A stretch of 64,000 bases of DNA from Dermatemys mawii (GCA_007922305.1 ML677334.1:54891780-54955779); one strand, 5' to 3'; shown: positions 11,722 through 22,487, counted from the first letter of the stretch. Numbers and translations: made by a program. The notes: a model not told the origin generated them from the letters alone.

Positions 11722-12396
11722 GTGGTACTTTTCCACCCACAAAATAACCTCAGCCCACAAGAAGCTGCTCACAGTAGACTGTGCAGATGTTCAACATATG
11801 ATTATGTTCTCTGGGCTGCTTAGGATCAGCAACTCTCCCTCAGTGGGGTCTGTGTATGCTCAGGAGCTCTGCTGGGCTTCTTCAGCGTGGTTCCCTTTTG
11901 AGGGGGCACCAATGCCCTGATGGACTCTGCTACGCTCCTTGAGATTGGCTTCTTTTTGATTCGGGGTTGGAAAAAAAAGTGGTGGTATCTCCTAAGCCCA
12001 CTCACTAATGGTGGTGAAGCTCTCATGCACAGTAGATGGTGCAGATCTTCATAGTATGGTCCCCCCTCACCTTTCTCAGATATGCGAGGAGCCGTGAAAT
12101 TGTTAACAATGTTGATGTTTAAAGTATTATCATTTGACATGTGAGTTCTCAGCCACTGCAATGACTTGGGCAGGTCACACCTTGCAGTGCTATTGTAAAT
12201 ATGTTCACAAGGAACTCTATTACATATTATAGGCCAGATCCTTAGGTCTTTCTGGGCTATGCTCAGCGCAAGACTTGTTGCAAGTGGAAAGTAGCTCCAA
12301 GGCACCTTTCCACACACTCCCAGTGCTGGAGCCAGGCAGGAGCCAAGACAGCCCCTGGCAGAATTTAAAGCTGTCAAAGAGCTACTCACATCTACC
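11722..12396. other. unassigned; contains a 187-codon minus-strand ORF
   Basis: An open frame runs on the minus strand from 12389 to 11826. It has no recognisable domain or transmembrane pattern, and its composition is unremarkable. A short internal direct duplication is visible: 'cagtagactgtgcagatgtt' at about 11771 and 'cagtagatggtgcagatctt' at about 12029. I suspect an uncharacterised repeat rather than a gene. Confidence 0.35.
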
Positions 12397-12649
12397 TGGC
12401 CCTGCAGATTGGGTGTGAATGGCAGTGCACATTAGTGTGCTGCACAGTAACTCCCTTTGGTGGATGCCACTGGTGCAAACTAAAAGGTACTTTGTTCGTG
12501 TTAACATAGTCCTGAAGAGGACTACGTTAACGTGAATGAGGTACCCTTTACTTCACACCCACAGAGTCTGTGGGGGGGGGGGAGGGAGTTGTAGCGCAGC
12601 ATGCTAGCATGTGGCAATTCACTCCCCTGTAGTCCAAATTGCAGGGCCA
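12397..12649. mobile_element. fold-back MITE with central hairpin
   Basis: The ends are inverted: 'tggccctgcagattggg' on the left, and 'tggccctgcaatttgg' when the right end is reverse-complemented. The centre is a strong stem-loop at 12483-12550: 'gtgttaacatagtcct', loop 'gaag', then 'aggactacgttaac', with the stem extended by 'aaaggtac' and 'ggtaccctt'. It has no coding capacity. The superfamily is unknown, and no TSD is evident. Confidence 0.65.
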
Positions 12650-13855
12650 TGCAGACAAGCCTAAATTGCACCAGAAATAGCAATCCCTTAGAGGTGGTTC
12701 CAGTAGCTAGGAATTTCTGGAATGCAGTATGCTCTGGATACCCTTGGCCCCAACAACACCTCCAAATTGTCCTGACATGTCTCTGAAGCTGGGTGGAGAT
12801 ACCAGAAGTGGGAGGCATAGATTCAACTACACTGGTTTTATGCCAGCTGGGAATTCCCCAACACCAGAGGAAACTCCATCCACCTGTTTAGGGCAGCTTT
12901 CCACACAGCTACTTTGTGCTACCTGGATAGCATTAATCAGCCAGACAGGTGCCTAGATGCTCGACTATAATACTCATTATTATAAAGATTTAATTGACAG
13001 TGCATCAAGTCTGAATGAAAAATTCAAAGATAATGGAAGTATCAAGTTAACATGTAATTTCATAGTATGTATTACATGCATTGTATGGCTGCCAGAGAAA
13101 ATCCCATTTCAATGGTGAGTTGGTAATCTGACGCATTTTTAAAGGCCATTCGTCCTCAGAGATTATGAATTTATATTGCCTTAGGTGGTATTCCATCATT
13201 ACAAAAAGTGCTAGAATCCTCCTTAAAGTTTGTTTTACCAGTAGAAGCTATGGGAATTTTGTCTCCTACACTAAATTCACGAACTCTGGCATTTTGACAT
13301 TTGAGAAGAGTCTTTGGTTTTACCTGCCGCAGGAAAAAAATTGGAAGCAGGACTTCTTTTAATAATGCAACTGGTGGTTCCACTTCTTCAGTAGCCCCAA
13401 GCCAATGACACCTTTCCTTACTTTATATACAATCCTCTTCACATATAAAGGTATGCAGTTAAATGATTAAATCAGTGATCAAACTGTATTCTCTTTAATT
13501 TAACTGAGACCTTTAACTGAGACCAGTTTGCTCCAGACATCTTCCCCCAAGATTTTTGAACATAGCATGTTCTGTGAGTAGGAGTAAGTGTGTAGAGGGA
13601 GGCTGTGTGTAACTGTTGCTCATTATATTATTGCTCTACTGTTGCATCTAAAATAAGTAATTTTCATGTAGCCCTAGCATACTTAGTTTCAACATTTCTG
13701 AGAGCTTTACGTTTTCAACCTCACTTAACTGCAGTTTGGCTAGTACCTCGGTATTTTTTTCTGATAAATTAATTCAATAAATTTTTTTACTTTGCCTGCA
13801 TTTCTGCCCCTTTTTCTGTTCGCTTTCTGTTATTATTCCAGTGAATGAATTTTTT
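12650..13855. other. unassigned sequence
   Basis: No family is named. The part at 12.84-12.95 kb ('ttccacacagctactttgtg') feels like an old interspersed repeat, but I cannot support it further. Confidence 0.4.
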
Positions 13856-14036
13856 GGCAGGAAGTTTGAAGAAACAGAGAATTTTGAGCAGATACAAGAC
13901 AGTATCTGAAAAAAGTGCATTTTCAGGTTGCTGTAGATCTGGCCAAGAAGGGCTGACATGGACAAATCTAAAGGAAAGGGAAAGTGTTATCAGCTCTGAG
14001 CCATCTGACCCCAGTGACTCATTTGACATGCCATAA
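13856..14036 (+). CDS. possible terminal coding exon, unknown gene
   Basis: A pyrimidine-rich tract (13,800-13,840) precedes 'gaattttttggcag', a plausible splice acceptor, followed by an open frame of about 58 codons to a TAA at 14034-14036. The C-terminus is acidic and serine-rich (ESVISSEPSDPSDSFDMP), like a cytoplasmic tail. I do not recognise the protein. A 63-80-codon ORF on the other strand overlaps it, so chance is possible. No neighbouring exon was found, and the strand of any host gene is not established. Confidence 0.3.
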
Positions 14037-16464
14037 AGAGTGTTATTCCTGCATACTTACTGAAAAAACAGAATTCTCCTTCTAATTCTGAGTTCAGACA
14101 AAGGATCTCATTCAGATTTTTTAGTCTAGTTCTAAGCAGATGAAGGACCTTCTGTACCACTTCTGTTTAATGTAGTAACTTTTGGTGAAATTCATGAAGT
14201 TGGCAGCCCTGTTTGAAGCCTCTCTCTTTGTAATGGAGAGCCTCCCTAGCCATTTAATTTAACAAACGTCTCTTCTAAATTGCATACAGTGAGGCAATTT
14301 TTGTGCTCAAGATTTTCATAACTCTGCTTAGCTTTTTCTTATGATCTTCAGCATCAGCTTATGGAAGAAGATGGAAAAAATATTAAGAATGTAGTTCATC
14401 AGATTTCTTCTTATGGTATTCAAGTATCTACTATTTATGTTTGGGAGAGTGGGGGAAAATTCAAAGTGGTCCCTAAACAGTCTAGGCTTTCTGAGAAATT
14501 AATCAACTACAAATCATGGAGGGGGTCTTTCAGGAGCTGTGCAACAGAGGATGCATAGACCTTGATGGTTTGCAGAGGCAAGAAGGCTTGGCACACGGGA
14601 ACAAACTACTTCATAGGAGGGTGAAGGAAGGGTGGTTCTCTAGATGGATGGGTGTTACAGTTAGATGGATCCTAAAAGATCCTTCCTTTTCAGAACTGCA
14701 TGCCAAGCCAGGAAATCTTTTTTGGAAGGGAGGGAGGTATTGAGAGGGCCCATAGATATGCCCTCAGCTTCATGTAGAGTTTACCTCCAGCCAGAGTCTG
14801 GAGTCAGAGGTTTAGCAGGGGTGATGAGCAGGCAAATATCCAGAACCATGTCCAGAGCGAGACAGTTGCCATCACAGCTGGCTACCAGGAGGCGTTCCTG
14901 TGGTGAGTGAACCCCTTTGCAACCTGAAGATTGTAAACAGAAGGTGATATAACAGAATGGGAGAATTATTTGGTGGAGAGAAAAGGCTGGTGACCACTAC
15001 ATATGACACGACTACAGCAATACTGCAAACAAAGTATTTTGCATTATTCTCAGGGGTGCATTAAATAAACATGTATTTTACATCCAACAGGGGTGCCAGA
15101 AGGTCCATTGGGAGAAATGAAAAAAATAAAGTAGTACTTTGGGAGGTAACTTGACCTAACTTATTTGTGCCTCCACTTTTCTCAGCCTCTTGAGAGTTCT
15201 GCTGTCATCCCAGCTTCCCGGTGATAAACATTAAATATACTTTACTTTTGCTCATGATTTATTTTCGGTTATAACGTTCTTGGATGCTGTGGAACCTGAC
15301 TGCTGCAACACTGCATGTATGTGATTTATAAAAGGGTGTGCATACATACGAAGAAATCCCACCTTCTACTGCAACAGAAGACTTGTCCGTGCCAGATTCC
15401 TAAAACAGCATCTTGCTGCAGCTGTACATCTTATAGCACTGGAGGGAGGAATGACACAAAGTACACAGACATGTGGTGCATTATAACAACCTTCCCAATG
15501 GTCAGGGAGTGTCACTGACAGGAACCTGTTTCTCATCCTCTTAGCGCACCAGATGGACATTCCAGAAATAAACAAAATATTTTGGTTCTGGATAAAGTTC
15601 TTGGGAAAGGCCAAGAAAGATAGAGTATTGGAAAAGAGACAACTGAGTGTGAGCCATACAATAAATGTTACCATGTGGAATGTGAACCACCTGACTAAAT
15701 CAGATGCCTCTAGAGAGGAAAAAAAAGGAAACAGCAAATACCTTTATATCCCTTGGAGCCATCAAAGGAAGCCTGCAATGCATGGCATTAGATCCTCTCA
15801 GGTTTAATATCTGATGTGTTTGCATCTCTAACGTGGGGAGTAAGTTAGAATTCCTGTTACCAAAACAGAGTTTTAACTCCTACAAGTTAACAGTGCAGAG
15901 GTCACATAGCTATACCATGGCCTTATCTTATGCCAGATGGTGTCAGGAAGAATAGTTGTTTCCCCCACCCCCCAACATTAGGAAAAGCAATAACAGATTC
16001 AGACTAATTTCCTATCTCTGTATTTGGAAATGTTAATTTTAGGCCTTCGCCGGTGAAAGCCTACAGACTATCCATACACAATCTAGTTAGTTCAAATTCA
16101 GACTCAATGCATTTCTTTCATTGTTCATTGTTATGTTAATAAATGTCTTGTTTACAATAGTATTTCAGGCAGGACATAAGAAATCTGGCAAATAACTTGA
16201 GAATCTCCTTTTAATTTTTTAGGAGAAAGATTTCTAAGAGGCCTAACAATGGGCTAGATCATTCCTCTACCTACGACAATATGAACAGGGAATTTTCTTG
16301 AGGAGTTTTCTCTGGGCCATTCAATTAGAGAGGTGTGAGTGCATATTTTTCTCTTTCCTCATCTGCCCCATTTGGAATATACACGGTGTTCAGACCAGAG
16401 AACCAGGGAATCTCAAGAGATCTACCAGAGGCCAGACATTCCTGTGTAAAGACCAAGTGATTCT
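14037..16464. other. unassigned sequence
   Basis: No repeat or gene is identified. Several 60-120-codon ORFs at 14.4-14.9 and 15.3-15.8 kb overlap one another in different frames and lack motifs. Confidence 0.5.
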
Positions 16465-17146
16465 TTGTTAAGTCCAAAGTTGACTTCAATGAGTTACAAA
16501 GGGATCTCACTAAGGGGTCAACAAAACTGCAGCTGAAATTCAGTGTTGATATATGTAAAGCGATGCACATTGGAACACATTATCCCAACTACCCATACAA
16601 AATGATGGGGTCTAAATTAGCTGTTACCAATCAAGAAAGAGACCTTGGAGTCATTGTCGATAGTTCTCCGAACACATCTCCTCAATATGGAGAAGCAGAC
16701 AAAATCCTAACAGAATGTCAGAAAGCATTACGAAAGGGATAGATAAGAAGACAGAAAATATTGTAATATCACTATATAAATCTCTGATACTACCACAACT
16801 TGTGTGCAGTTTTGGTTGCCCCTCTCAGAAACATATTTTAGAACTGGAAAAGGTATAGAAAAATGATTCGAGGTATGGAACAGTTTCTATACATGGAGAC
16901 CTTAGAAAGAGTGGGCTGGTTCAGCTTGGAAAAGAGATCATTACAGGGGGGATATGATAGAGGTTTATAAACTCATGACTGGAATGGAGAAAGTAAATAA
17001 GGTTATGTTATTTACCCCTTTGTATAATACAAGAACCAGGGGCCACCCAATGAAATTAATAGGGAGCAAGTTTAAAACAAACAGCAGTACTTTTTTATAC
17101 AACACACAGTCAATCTGAGGGACTTGTCAGGGGATGTTATGAAGAC
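16465..17146 (+). mobile_element. CR1 LINE fragment (C-terminal RT region), left piece
   Basis: The sequence follows the CR1 ORF2 C-terminal part: 'gagttacaaagggatctcac', 'agtgttgatatatgtaaagc', 'gaccttggagtcattgtcga', 'ggggggatatgatagaggtt', 'accaggggccaccca'. Frameshifts and stops make it a pseudogene. It is interrupted at 17147 by a solo LTR and resumes at 18032. The LTR's duplicated target 'aagac' lies at 17142-17146. Confidence 0.9.
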
Positions 17147-17235
17147 TGTAAGGCTCCCTCGCACTCCCAATCGGAGGGAGACCCCTCGGGCTGGTTCAGG
17201 CTCTGTAAGATGACCGGCAAGTAGCGCAGTCCCTG

Positions 17236-17690
17236 GATGCAGCTGGGGCCTGGGCTTTCAAGGCTCAGGCAGCCAGCAAGGCAAACAGTCTTTAGGAGGT
17301 TGGCTCTAGCCTGGGCTTCAGGGCACAGGCAGCCAGCAAAAAACAAAGCAGTCTTTCAGGGCTGGGACCTGGGCTGCAAGGCACAAGCAGCCAGCAAAGC
17401 AAACAGTTTTTAAGGGTTGGGGCCTGGGCACAGGAAGCCAGCAAACACACAGTATTTAGAGGGCCAGCTCTAGCCTGGGTGTGGTACAGGCAGCCAGCAA
17501 AAAAAAAAACAGTCTTTAAGGGCTGGGGCCTGGGCTTCAGGCTCAGGCAGCCAGCAAGGCAAACAGTCTTTAGGAGGCTGGCTCTAGCCTGGGCATGGCA
17601 CAGGCAGCCAGCAAACACACACAGTCTTTAAGGCTGGGGCCTGGGCTTCAGGGCACAGGCAGCCAGCAGAAACAAACAGTCTTTAGTGTT
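17236..17690. repeat. minisatellite, 8 units of 47-60 bp
   Basis: Eight units each contain 'caggcagccagca' followed by 'aacagtctttaa' or a close variant, with starts about 47-60 bp apart. Two unit types occur: A ('ggggcctgggctt') and B ('ggctctagcctggg'), in the order A B A A B A B A. The alternating pattern suggests an A-B dimer that was amplified. The array lies within the LTR, downstream of the TATA box in LTR orientation, so probably in R/U5. Confidence 0.85.
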
Positions 17691-17903
17691 CCCCCATTCA
17701 GGGTAGGGGCAGCTGACTCAGGGAGTGGGTACCTCTGCTGTCCAGTCGGCATCCAATTCCTCCAGGTATACGGTGGCAAGTACTCCAGGCCAGTCATCCT
17801 CAGTGTCAGGGGTTGGAGCACAGCTCAGGCTCGAGTCTCCCCCAGGCAGCAGCAGGTTCGGCAGAGCGTCCTTCTTCTCCCCGTTCTGAGCTGTAGAGCT
17901 GGC

Positions 17904-17912
17904 CTTTTATAG
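17904..17912 (-). promoter_or_regulatory. LTR TATA box
   Basis: The minus strand reads CTATAAAAG, about 120 bp from the LTR's 5' edge at 18031, in a GC-rich context. Position and sequence suit a polymerase II core promoter that would drive transcription leftwards through the minisatellite. Confidence 0.6.
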
Positions 17913-18031
17913 TTCCGGTCCTGCCCCTGTACTTCCAGAGAGGGGGGCCGGGGCCTTGGCTCCACCCTCCAAGGGGTATCCCCGGCTCCCTCACACTCCC
18001 AATCGGAGGAAGACCACTCAGGATCACTACA

Positions 18032-18325
18032 AAGACCAAAAGTATAATTGGGTTAAAAATAATTAGTTAAGTTCCTGGAGGATAGCTCCATCAATGACTA
18101 TTAGCCAGGATGGTCAGGGACACAACTCCATGCTCCTAGAGTCTCTAAACCTATGACAGCCAGAAACTGATACTGGACAACAAGAGATGGATCACTCAAT
18201 AATTGCCCTGTTTTGTTCATTCCCTCTGAAACATCTGGCACTGGCCACTTTTGGATGACAGGATATTGAGTTAGAAGGAGCACTGGTCTGACCCAGTATG
18301 GCCATTCTTATATACTTATGTTATG
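18032..18325 (+). mobile_element. CR1 LINE fragment, right piece
   Basis: Continues the CR1 ending at 17146: 'gttcctggaggatagctcca', 'ctattagccaggatggtcag', 'ctggcactggccact' and the tail 'ctgacccagtatggccattc'. The join is exact once the LTR and one copy of 'aagac' are removed. Confidence 0.9.
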
Positions 18326-18419
18326 TTCTGATGTGTTGCCTCCCAACTCCCAGCAGTTCTTTCTCATCCTTGGCAGCACAGCTCCAGTGGAGTTATGATG
18401 ACAGGGCTTCCAGCACAGG

Positions 18420-18530
18420 GTGACCAGCCAGAAAGTATGAAAAAATGTCATGGGGATGTGGGGTTTTAGGCGCCTATATAAACAAAGCCCTGAATATCAG
18501 GATGGTCCCTATAAAATTGGGACATAGTCA
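18420..18530 (-). mobile_element. hAT-type MITE ('agggtgaccag' family)
   Basis: The left end is 'agggtgaccagcc' and the right end 'ttgggacatagtcactcta', with 'ggtccctataaaat' inside. It is the same family as 11,598-11,721 but in opposite orientation and more diverged. The flanking 8-mers match at about six of eight positions. Confidence 0.7.
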
Positions 18531-18533
18531 CTC

Positions 18534-19359
18534 TATGCCAGCTGTTCGCCACTACTCCAAAACATTCCCATGGCATGGAGGGACTCCACACAAAGATTAA
18601 TACAGCCAATGGCTGTATTTACCTCTGAGCAGCTTCCCTGACTGTATATGGAGGGGAAAACACACTAGTCCCCCTAAGTCCGTGCATGCTCTTCCTCCCC
18701 AAGCCACACTCCAGAGCATACCAGTGAGGGTAGGTGGGGAATGTTGCCAAAGTCCTTTCTCCACACAACAGTGTCTCCTCCACACACAGATCATGAGAGA
18801 AGATGATCTAGGCCAATCTTACTATTGCTACCTATAGCTTTTCTGGCCTTGTATGTTGTGAAGAAAAAACTAACTGTAACTTTAGAGATATCCCCTGTGC
18901 CTATTTTGTGTGGGGCTTTTTATTTATACAATAGTGATGAAGCTGAGAAACCTCACACCAGCACGAAAATGGTTAAAGAGAGTCAATGGGCCCAGCTGGC
19001 CCTGCCCCGCTATACCTGCAGCCAATGCCAGGCTTGGGAGGAGAAGACAAGGAGAGAACCTGGCCCAGTTCGGGGTTGACTGGCGAAGGGGTAGGAGGAA
19101 GCTGCTTCTCTACATGAGGCGAGGCTCACTAGGCGTATGACAGCCACCAGGGAAGATGCATTGCATCTCTGGTCCAGAAGTCTGTGAACCATGAGACTGA
19201 ACTAAGAGATACTGTGGGTTTAGGCCCTTCCAGTCTTATGTCCGCTTCAGTCAGAGGTTCCTGAGTCTGTGGCAGAATGCAGAGAAATGCCCACAAGGGG
19301 GCATGATGTGTGTTGAACCTCTTTAGCGGCAATGCCTCTGAAAGCCTGATTAAAACTAT
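18534..19359. other. unassigned sequence
   Basis: No repeat or gene is identified. Overlapping ORFs on both strands near 18.9-19.3 kb have no motifs. Confidence 0.5.
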
Positions 19360-20019
19360 TGTGACAAAGCTCCAAGTTTGTACTTGTGGGTCCTGCGCTT
19401 CCTGGAAGATTTAGGGGCCTCAGAAACTCATCTAGACCCCAGAGTGACTTCCCTTTCTCAGTATAATTGGCAAGAGTCACAGCCTAGTGAGTTACCTTCA
19501 TCACAGGCCAGTATGGAAGATGGAAAAGGGGGGCGCCCGGGCCCACCCTCTACTCTGGACTCCAGCCCAGGGACCCTAATAGTATCAGCTAAGATGGCTG
19601 ACCTTTTAGGCACAAAACACAATACAATTCCCTGGGCTACTTCCCCACAGCAGTCCCCGCTTCTTCAAACTCCACTTCATCCTTACCTCAGGGCCTCCTT
19701 CCTTCAGTATGATATGTTGTCCACCACTCAGTCTCACCAACAGCATAACTTCCTTCTACAGCTCCTGACACCCACAGCCCACCTGACTAACTGGGAGGTT
19801 TTTATCTGGTTTCAGCCAGTCCCTGATTGGCTTCAGGTGTCCCAATCAGGCTAGCTGTTTCTACTCCTTTCTAGAAGGTTCTTAATTGGCCCCAGGTGTC
19901 TTGAATGGGCTGGAGTAGCCTTTGTTTGGCTATTCAGGGAACAGGGACCTGCACATCCTGAGACTAATGTACCTGCCTTCCAGCACTCTCCTATATCCTT
20001 CTGGTCTGACTCTGTCACA
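19360..20019 (-). mobile_element. solo LTR (660 bp)
   Basis: The ends are perfect inverted repeats, TGTGACA...TGTCACA, with 'ctat' on both sides (a fifth base, 'a', is shared with the element edge, giving 'actat'). On the minus strand the start 'tgtgacagagtcagaccaga' and blocks such as 'aaggttcttaattggccc' (plus strand) resemble a common turtle LTR I recall as Gypsy-like. A TATA-like 'gataaaaacc' lies on the minus strand at about 19800-19809. The 158-codon plus-strand ORF at 19378-19854 is antisense to the LTR and is not a gene. No internal region remains. Confidence 0.8.
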
Positions 20020-20930
20020 CTATCTAATTTATTTTATTGGAAATTATCTAGGGATGGCTTATGTCATTTATCATTTTCTGCACTAGTCTTCTGTAGCATC
20101 ACTTAATATGTTGTCAAGTTGTTGACCCAGTTCAGCTTCCTTGAACTTTCTGTGTTTCGAGTTGATGTGAAAGAGCATTTCACAAAAAGAAAGCTCGGGA
20201 AGAAGAATGCCAATGCAGTGCTCTGTTTACCCCGGGCACACAGAGAAGTCAGCCAAAGAAAAACAATACAGAAGTTTCCAATATATTGTGGTTGTCTGTG
20301 AACTCCAGAATGTGGTTGGAGAGCTTGTTCTTCTCATTTCATAGGCAGGCCCATTGGAGCCATGCAATTAAGGAGGACAGGATTTGTCCCCTGGAAGGAA
20401 TTAGCTGGGAGTTCCAGGAGTAGCTGAATGGTTGGGCTAGAGGGTCATATCATTTGTGGGGAAGGGGCAGAGAACAATTACGGTAACATCTGCTCATCCC
20501 TGATGAGAGCCACCCGGATGGGGGAGAAATCATTTCCCGCAGTGGTGTCAGCATTGGGCCTAAAAGGCACGGAGGGAGGTGGTGGTTGTGTGAAGCGATC
20601 ATTCCAGAGAGACCACAGGTCAGGCCCTCCTCTTAACTGGCAAACCCACCATGCATTGCTTGGTATGGGAAAGGGGGGCACCACAGTCCAAAAGCATTGA
20701 AATGAATGCGGAAGAAGCAGAACCCCGCATGCCCCAAGGCCTTACCATGGCTGCCTGCAAGCTGAATTCACACTGGCAGGCACTCAATATAAAAGGCAAA
20801 ATGCGAACTTGTACAGAAAGAACATGTGCTTTGTACTATGAATTGCTTGTTTCACTGAGAAAGAGTCTCCCCTTTGTTCTCTAAAATCTATCTTTTAAAA
20901 TTCTACCCTCCCTTTTTCTCCTCCCACAGG
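20020..20930. other. unassigned, possibly left part of the Harbinger transposon
   Basis: ORFs at 20428-20700 (+) and 20478-20684 (-) overlap. Part of 20.4-20.9 kb may belong to the Harbinger element to its right, but no left TIR was found and I cannot assign it. Confidence 0.35.
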
Positions 20931-21225
20931 TGCAAATGTTTCAACGTGTCCCCATCAATTCCATTCCAGAGGCTGGCCCAGATTAGAAGGTGGAAAAAAC
21001 ACACTCAGGACAACATGTTTGCTGAGCTTATGCAGTCCTCCCGCACTGATAGGGACCAACTGACTGCGTGGAGGCAAACAATTTCGGAGTCCTGTAAAGC
21101 GTTCAATGAGCAGGAAGAGAGGAGGGATGTGTGTGATGAGAGGAGTCAGGAGAATGATGAGAACAGGCAGGATTCCATGCTCAAGCTAATGGGGGAGCAA
21201 ACTGACATCTTATGCGGGAAAGGTA
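20931..21225 (+). pseudogene. Harbinger Myb-like accessory protein, C-terminal exon remnant
   Basis: PIF/Harbinger transposons carry a second gene for a Myb/SANT-like DNA-binding partner needed for transposase nuclear import and TIR binding. A pyrimidine tract and 'cccacag' at 20924-20930 look like its splice acceptor. The following frame reads ...SPSIPFQRLAQIRRWKK, then NMFAELMQSS, then AWRQTISES, and a charged stretch (QEERRDV...NDENRQDSMLKLM) typical of the protein's C-terminal coiled region. The N-terminal Myb/SANT domain is not found upstream. The gene faces the transposase remnant, convergently. Confidence 0.75.
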
Positions 21226-21662
21226 GCAAGACCAGAGACTGCTGCTGCAGCCTCTGTATAAAAGCCCTTCCTCCTCCCCAAGTTCCATAACCTCCTCACC
21301 CAGACACTGAAGAAACTTTGCAGCTGTTCAAATAGACCAGAGTTCTTGAAGATGCGAGCATCATTTACCTTTCTTGGCCATCCCACATTGCTGTTGGTGA
21401 AATGTCCCTTGTGATCCACCAGTGCTTGCAGCACCATGGAAAAGTACTCCTCGTGGTTTATGTACTGGGCACCCCGGTGTTCTGGAGCCAAGATAGGGAT
21501 ATGCATTCTGTCTATTGCCTCACCACAGTTAGGGAACCCCATCGCAGTAAAGCCATCCACAATGGACCCATCATGCAGTTTTTGCCCCATCATGCACTGG
21601 GAGCTAAACCCAGAATTCCAAGGGACAGCAGAGACTGCAGAAACTGTGGGATAGCTACTCAC
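21210..21662 (-). pseudogene. PIF/Harbinger (HARBI1-like) DDE transposase remnant
   Basis: The minus-strand frame contains GFPNCGEAID near residue 42 and PILAPEH, then YFSMVLQALVDHKGHF and VNDARIFKNSGLF. These are the DDE nuclease landmarks of Harbinger transposases: the first Asp in AID and a second in NDARIF. After about residue 115 the similarity is lost and the catalytic Glu region is missing. In AID-RMHIP the usual G-T pair after Asp is replaced by R-M. The 5' part upstream of residue 42 is also not recognisable. It is a dead copy. Confidence 0.85.
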
Positions 21663-21818
21663 AGTGCACCACTCTGAGAGTTGATGCTAGCCTCATTACT
21701 GTGAACGCACTCCGCCGACTTAACACGTTTAGTGGGGGCACACACCAATATATAAAATCTCTTCTGAAAAATCGACTTCTATAAATTCGATATAATGTCT
21801 TACTGTAGATGTACCCTA
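21663..21818 (-). mobile_element. Harbinger right end with TIR
   Basis: The terminal sequence, read inward on the minus strand, is 'gggtacatctacagtaagac', bordered by TAA at 21816-21818. TWA is the usual PIF/Harbinger target. The sequence between here and the transposase remnant has 'ggcggagtgcgttcacagta' on the minus strand, typical of the element's leader. The opposite TIR is not found. Confidence 0.7.
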
Positions 21819-22134
21819 AGTCTTGTTCTAATCTCTGTGTTAGGACTCTAGCAAGCCAGGACTCTTCGTGTAAGTAAGGATTACTCGCATGAGCAAATGG
21901 CTGCTGGATCAGTCTCAGATTCCCCAAGGAGAGGATATTTGTCAAAATTAATGACATCTTTCAAACTAAAATGAAAGCCAATGAGCATCTTCTATTGTAG
22001 CAGCTGTTTACCATGTAAGTGCTTTTGTCAGACGAATACCTTTGACTCATATCTGTTCACTTTGAATCTTTTTGTATGGAGAATGGGAGTGGAGTAGAAG
22101 GCTTGATTTCTCATGTTACTGCTAACCTCTAAAG

Positions 22135-22479
22135 CAGGGGTCTCCAAACTATGATCCGGGGGCCGGATCCGGCCCACGGCTTCGATTTGCCCGTCCCTTC
22201 AGCTGAGCAGGCACATCGAGCAGGCACGTGGAGAAGCTGCCGTTGCCCCCCCCCCCCGCCCCTGGGAGCTGCTGCTGGCAGCCCCATGTGCCAAGGGGTG
22301 AGTGCCCCTGTGGCAGCGGCCGAAGGAGTAGTAAGGGGGATCGCAGTAGCAGCCGGAGGAGCAGTGGGGGGATTTTGCATATATTTGCATATATTGAATT
22401 TTTTCACAGTCACTTCGGCCCATGAAGCCCCTTAAAAAATCTAATATGGCCTCCATCTCATAAAGTTTGGAGACCCTTG
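22135..22479. mobile_element. hAT non-autonomous element with perfect TSD
   Basis: The left end 'caggggtctccaaact' and the right end, reverse-complemented, 'caagggtctccaaact' differ at one base. A perfect 8-bp duplication 'ctctaaag' flanks it at 22127-22134 and 22480-22487. The interior near the left end, 'atccgggggccggatccggc', is typical of turtle hAT elements of this class. ORFs on both strands are GC-rich artefacts. The intact TSD and TIRs suggest a fairly young insertion. Confidence 0.9.
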
Positions 22480-22487
22480 CTCTAAAG

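Larger units (their letters stand above)
17147..18031 (-). mobile_element. solo LTR (885 bp) with internal minisatellite
   Basis: The element runs from 'tgtaaggctccc' to 'ggatcactaca' (TG...CA) and is flanked by a perfect 5-bp duplication 'aagac' at 17142-17146 and 18032-18036. These are the marks of an LTR retrotransposon or endogenous retrovirus. A TATA box on the minus strand shows that it points to the minus strand. Both ends carry a ~35-bp block with 'cactcccaatcggagg', which is unusual inside one LTR. A minisatellite fills the middle. There is no internal coding region, so it is a recombined solo LTR. Whether it is Gypsy or ERV is not decided. Confidence 0.85.

Noticed and set aside
17236..17690. 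CRISPR-like array
   Set aside because: Units are contiguous diverged tandem repeats without unique spacers, in a vertebrate LTR.
19378..19854. 158-codon plus-strand ORF
   Set aside because: Lies antisense within a solo LTR with clear borders and has no domain.
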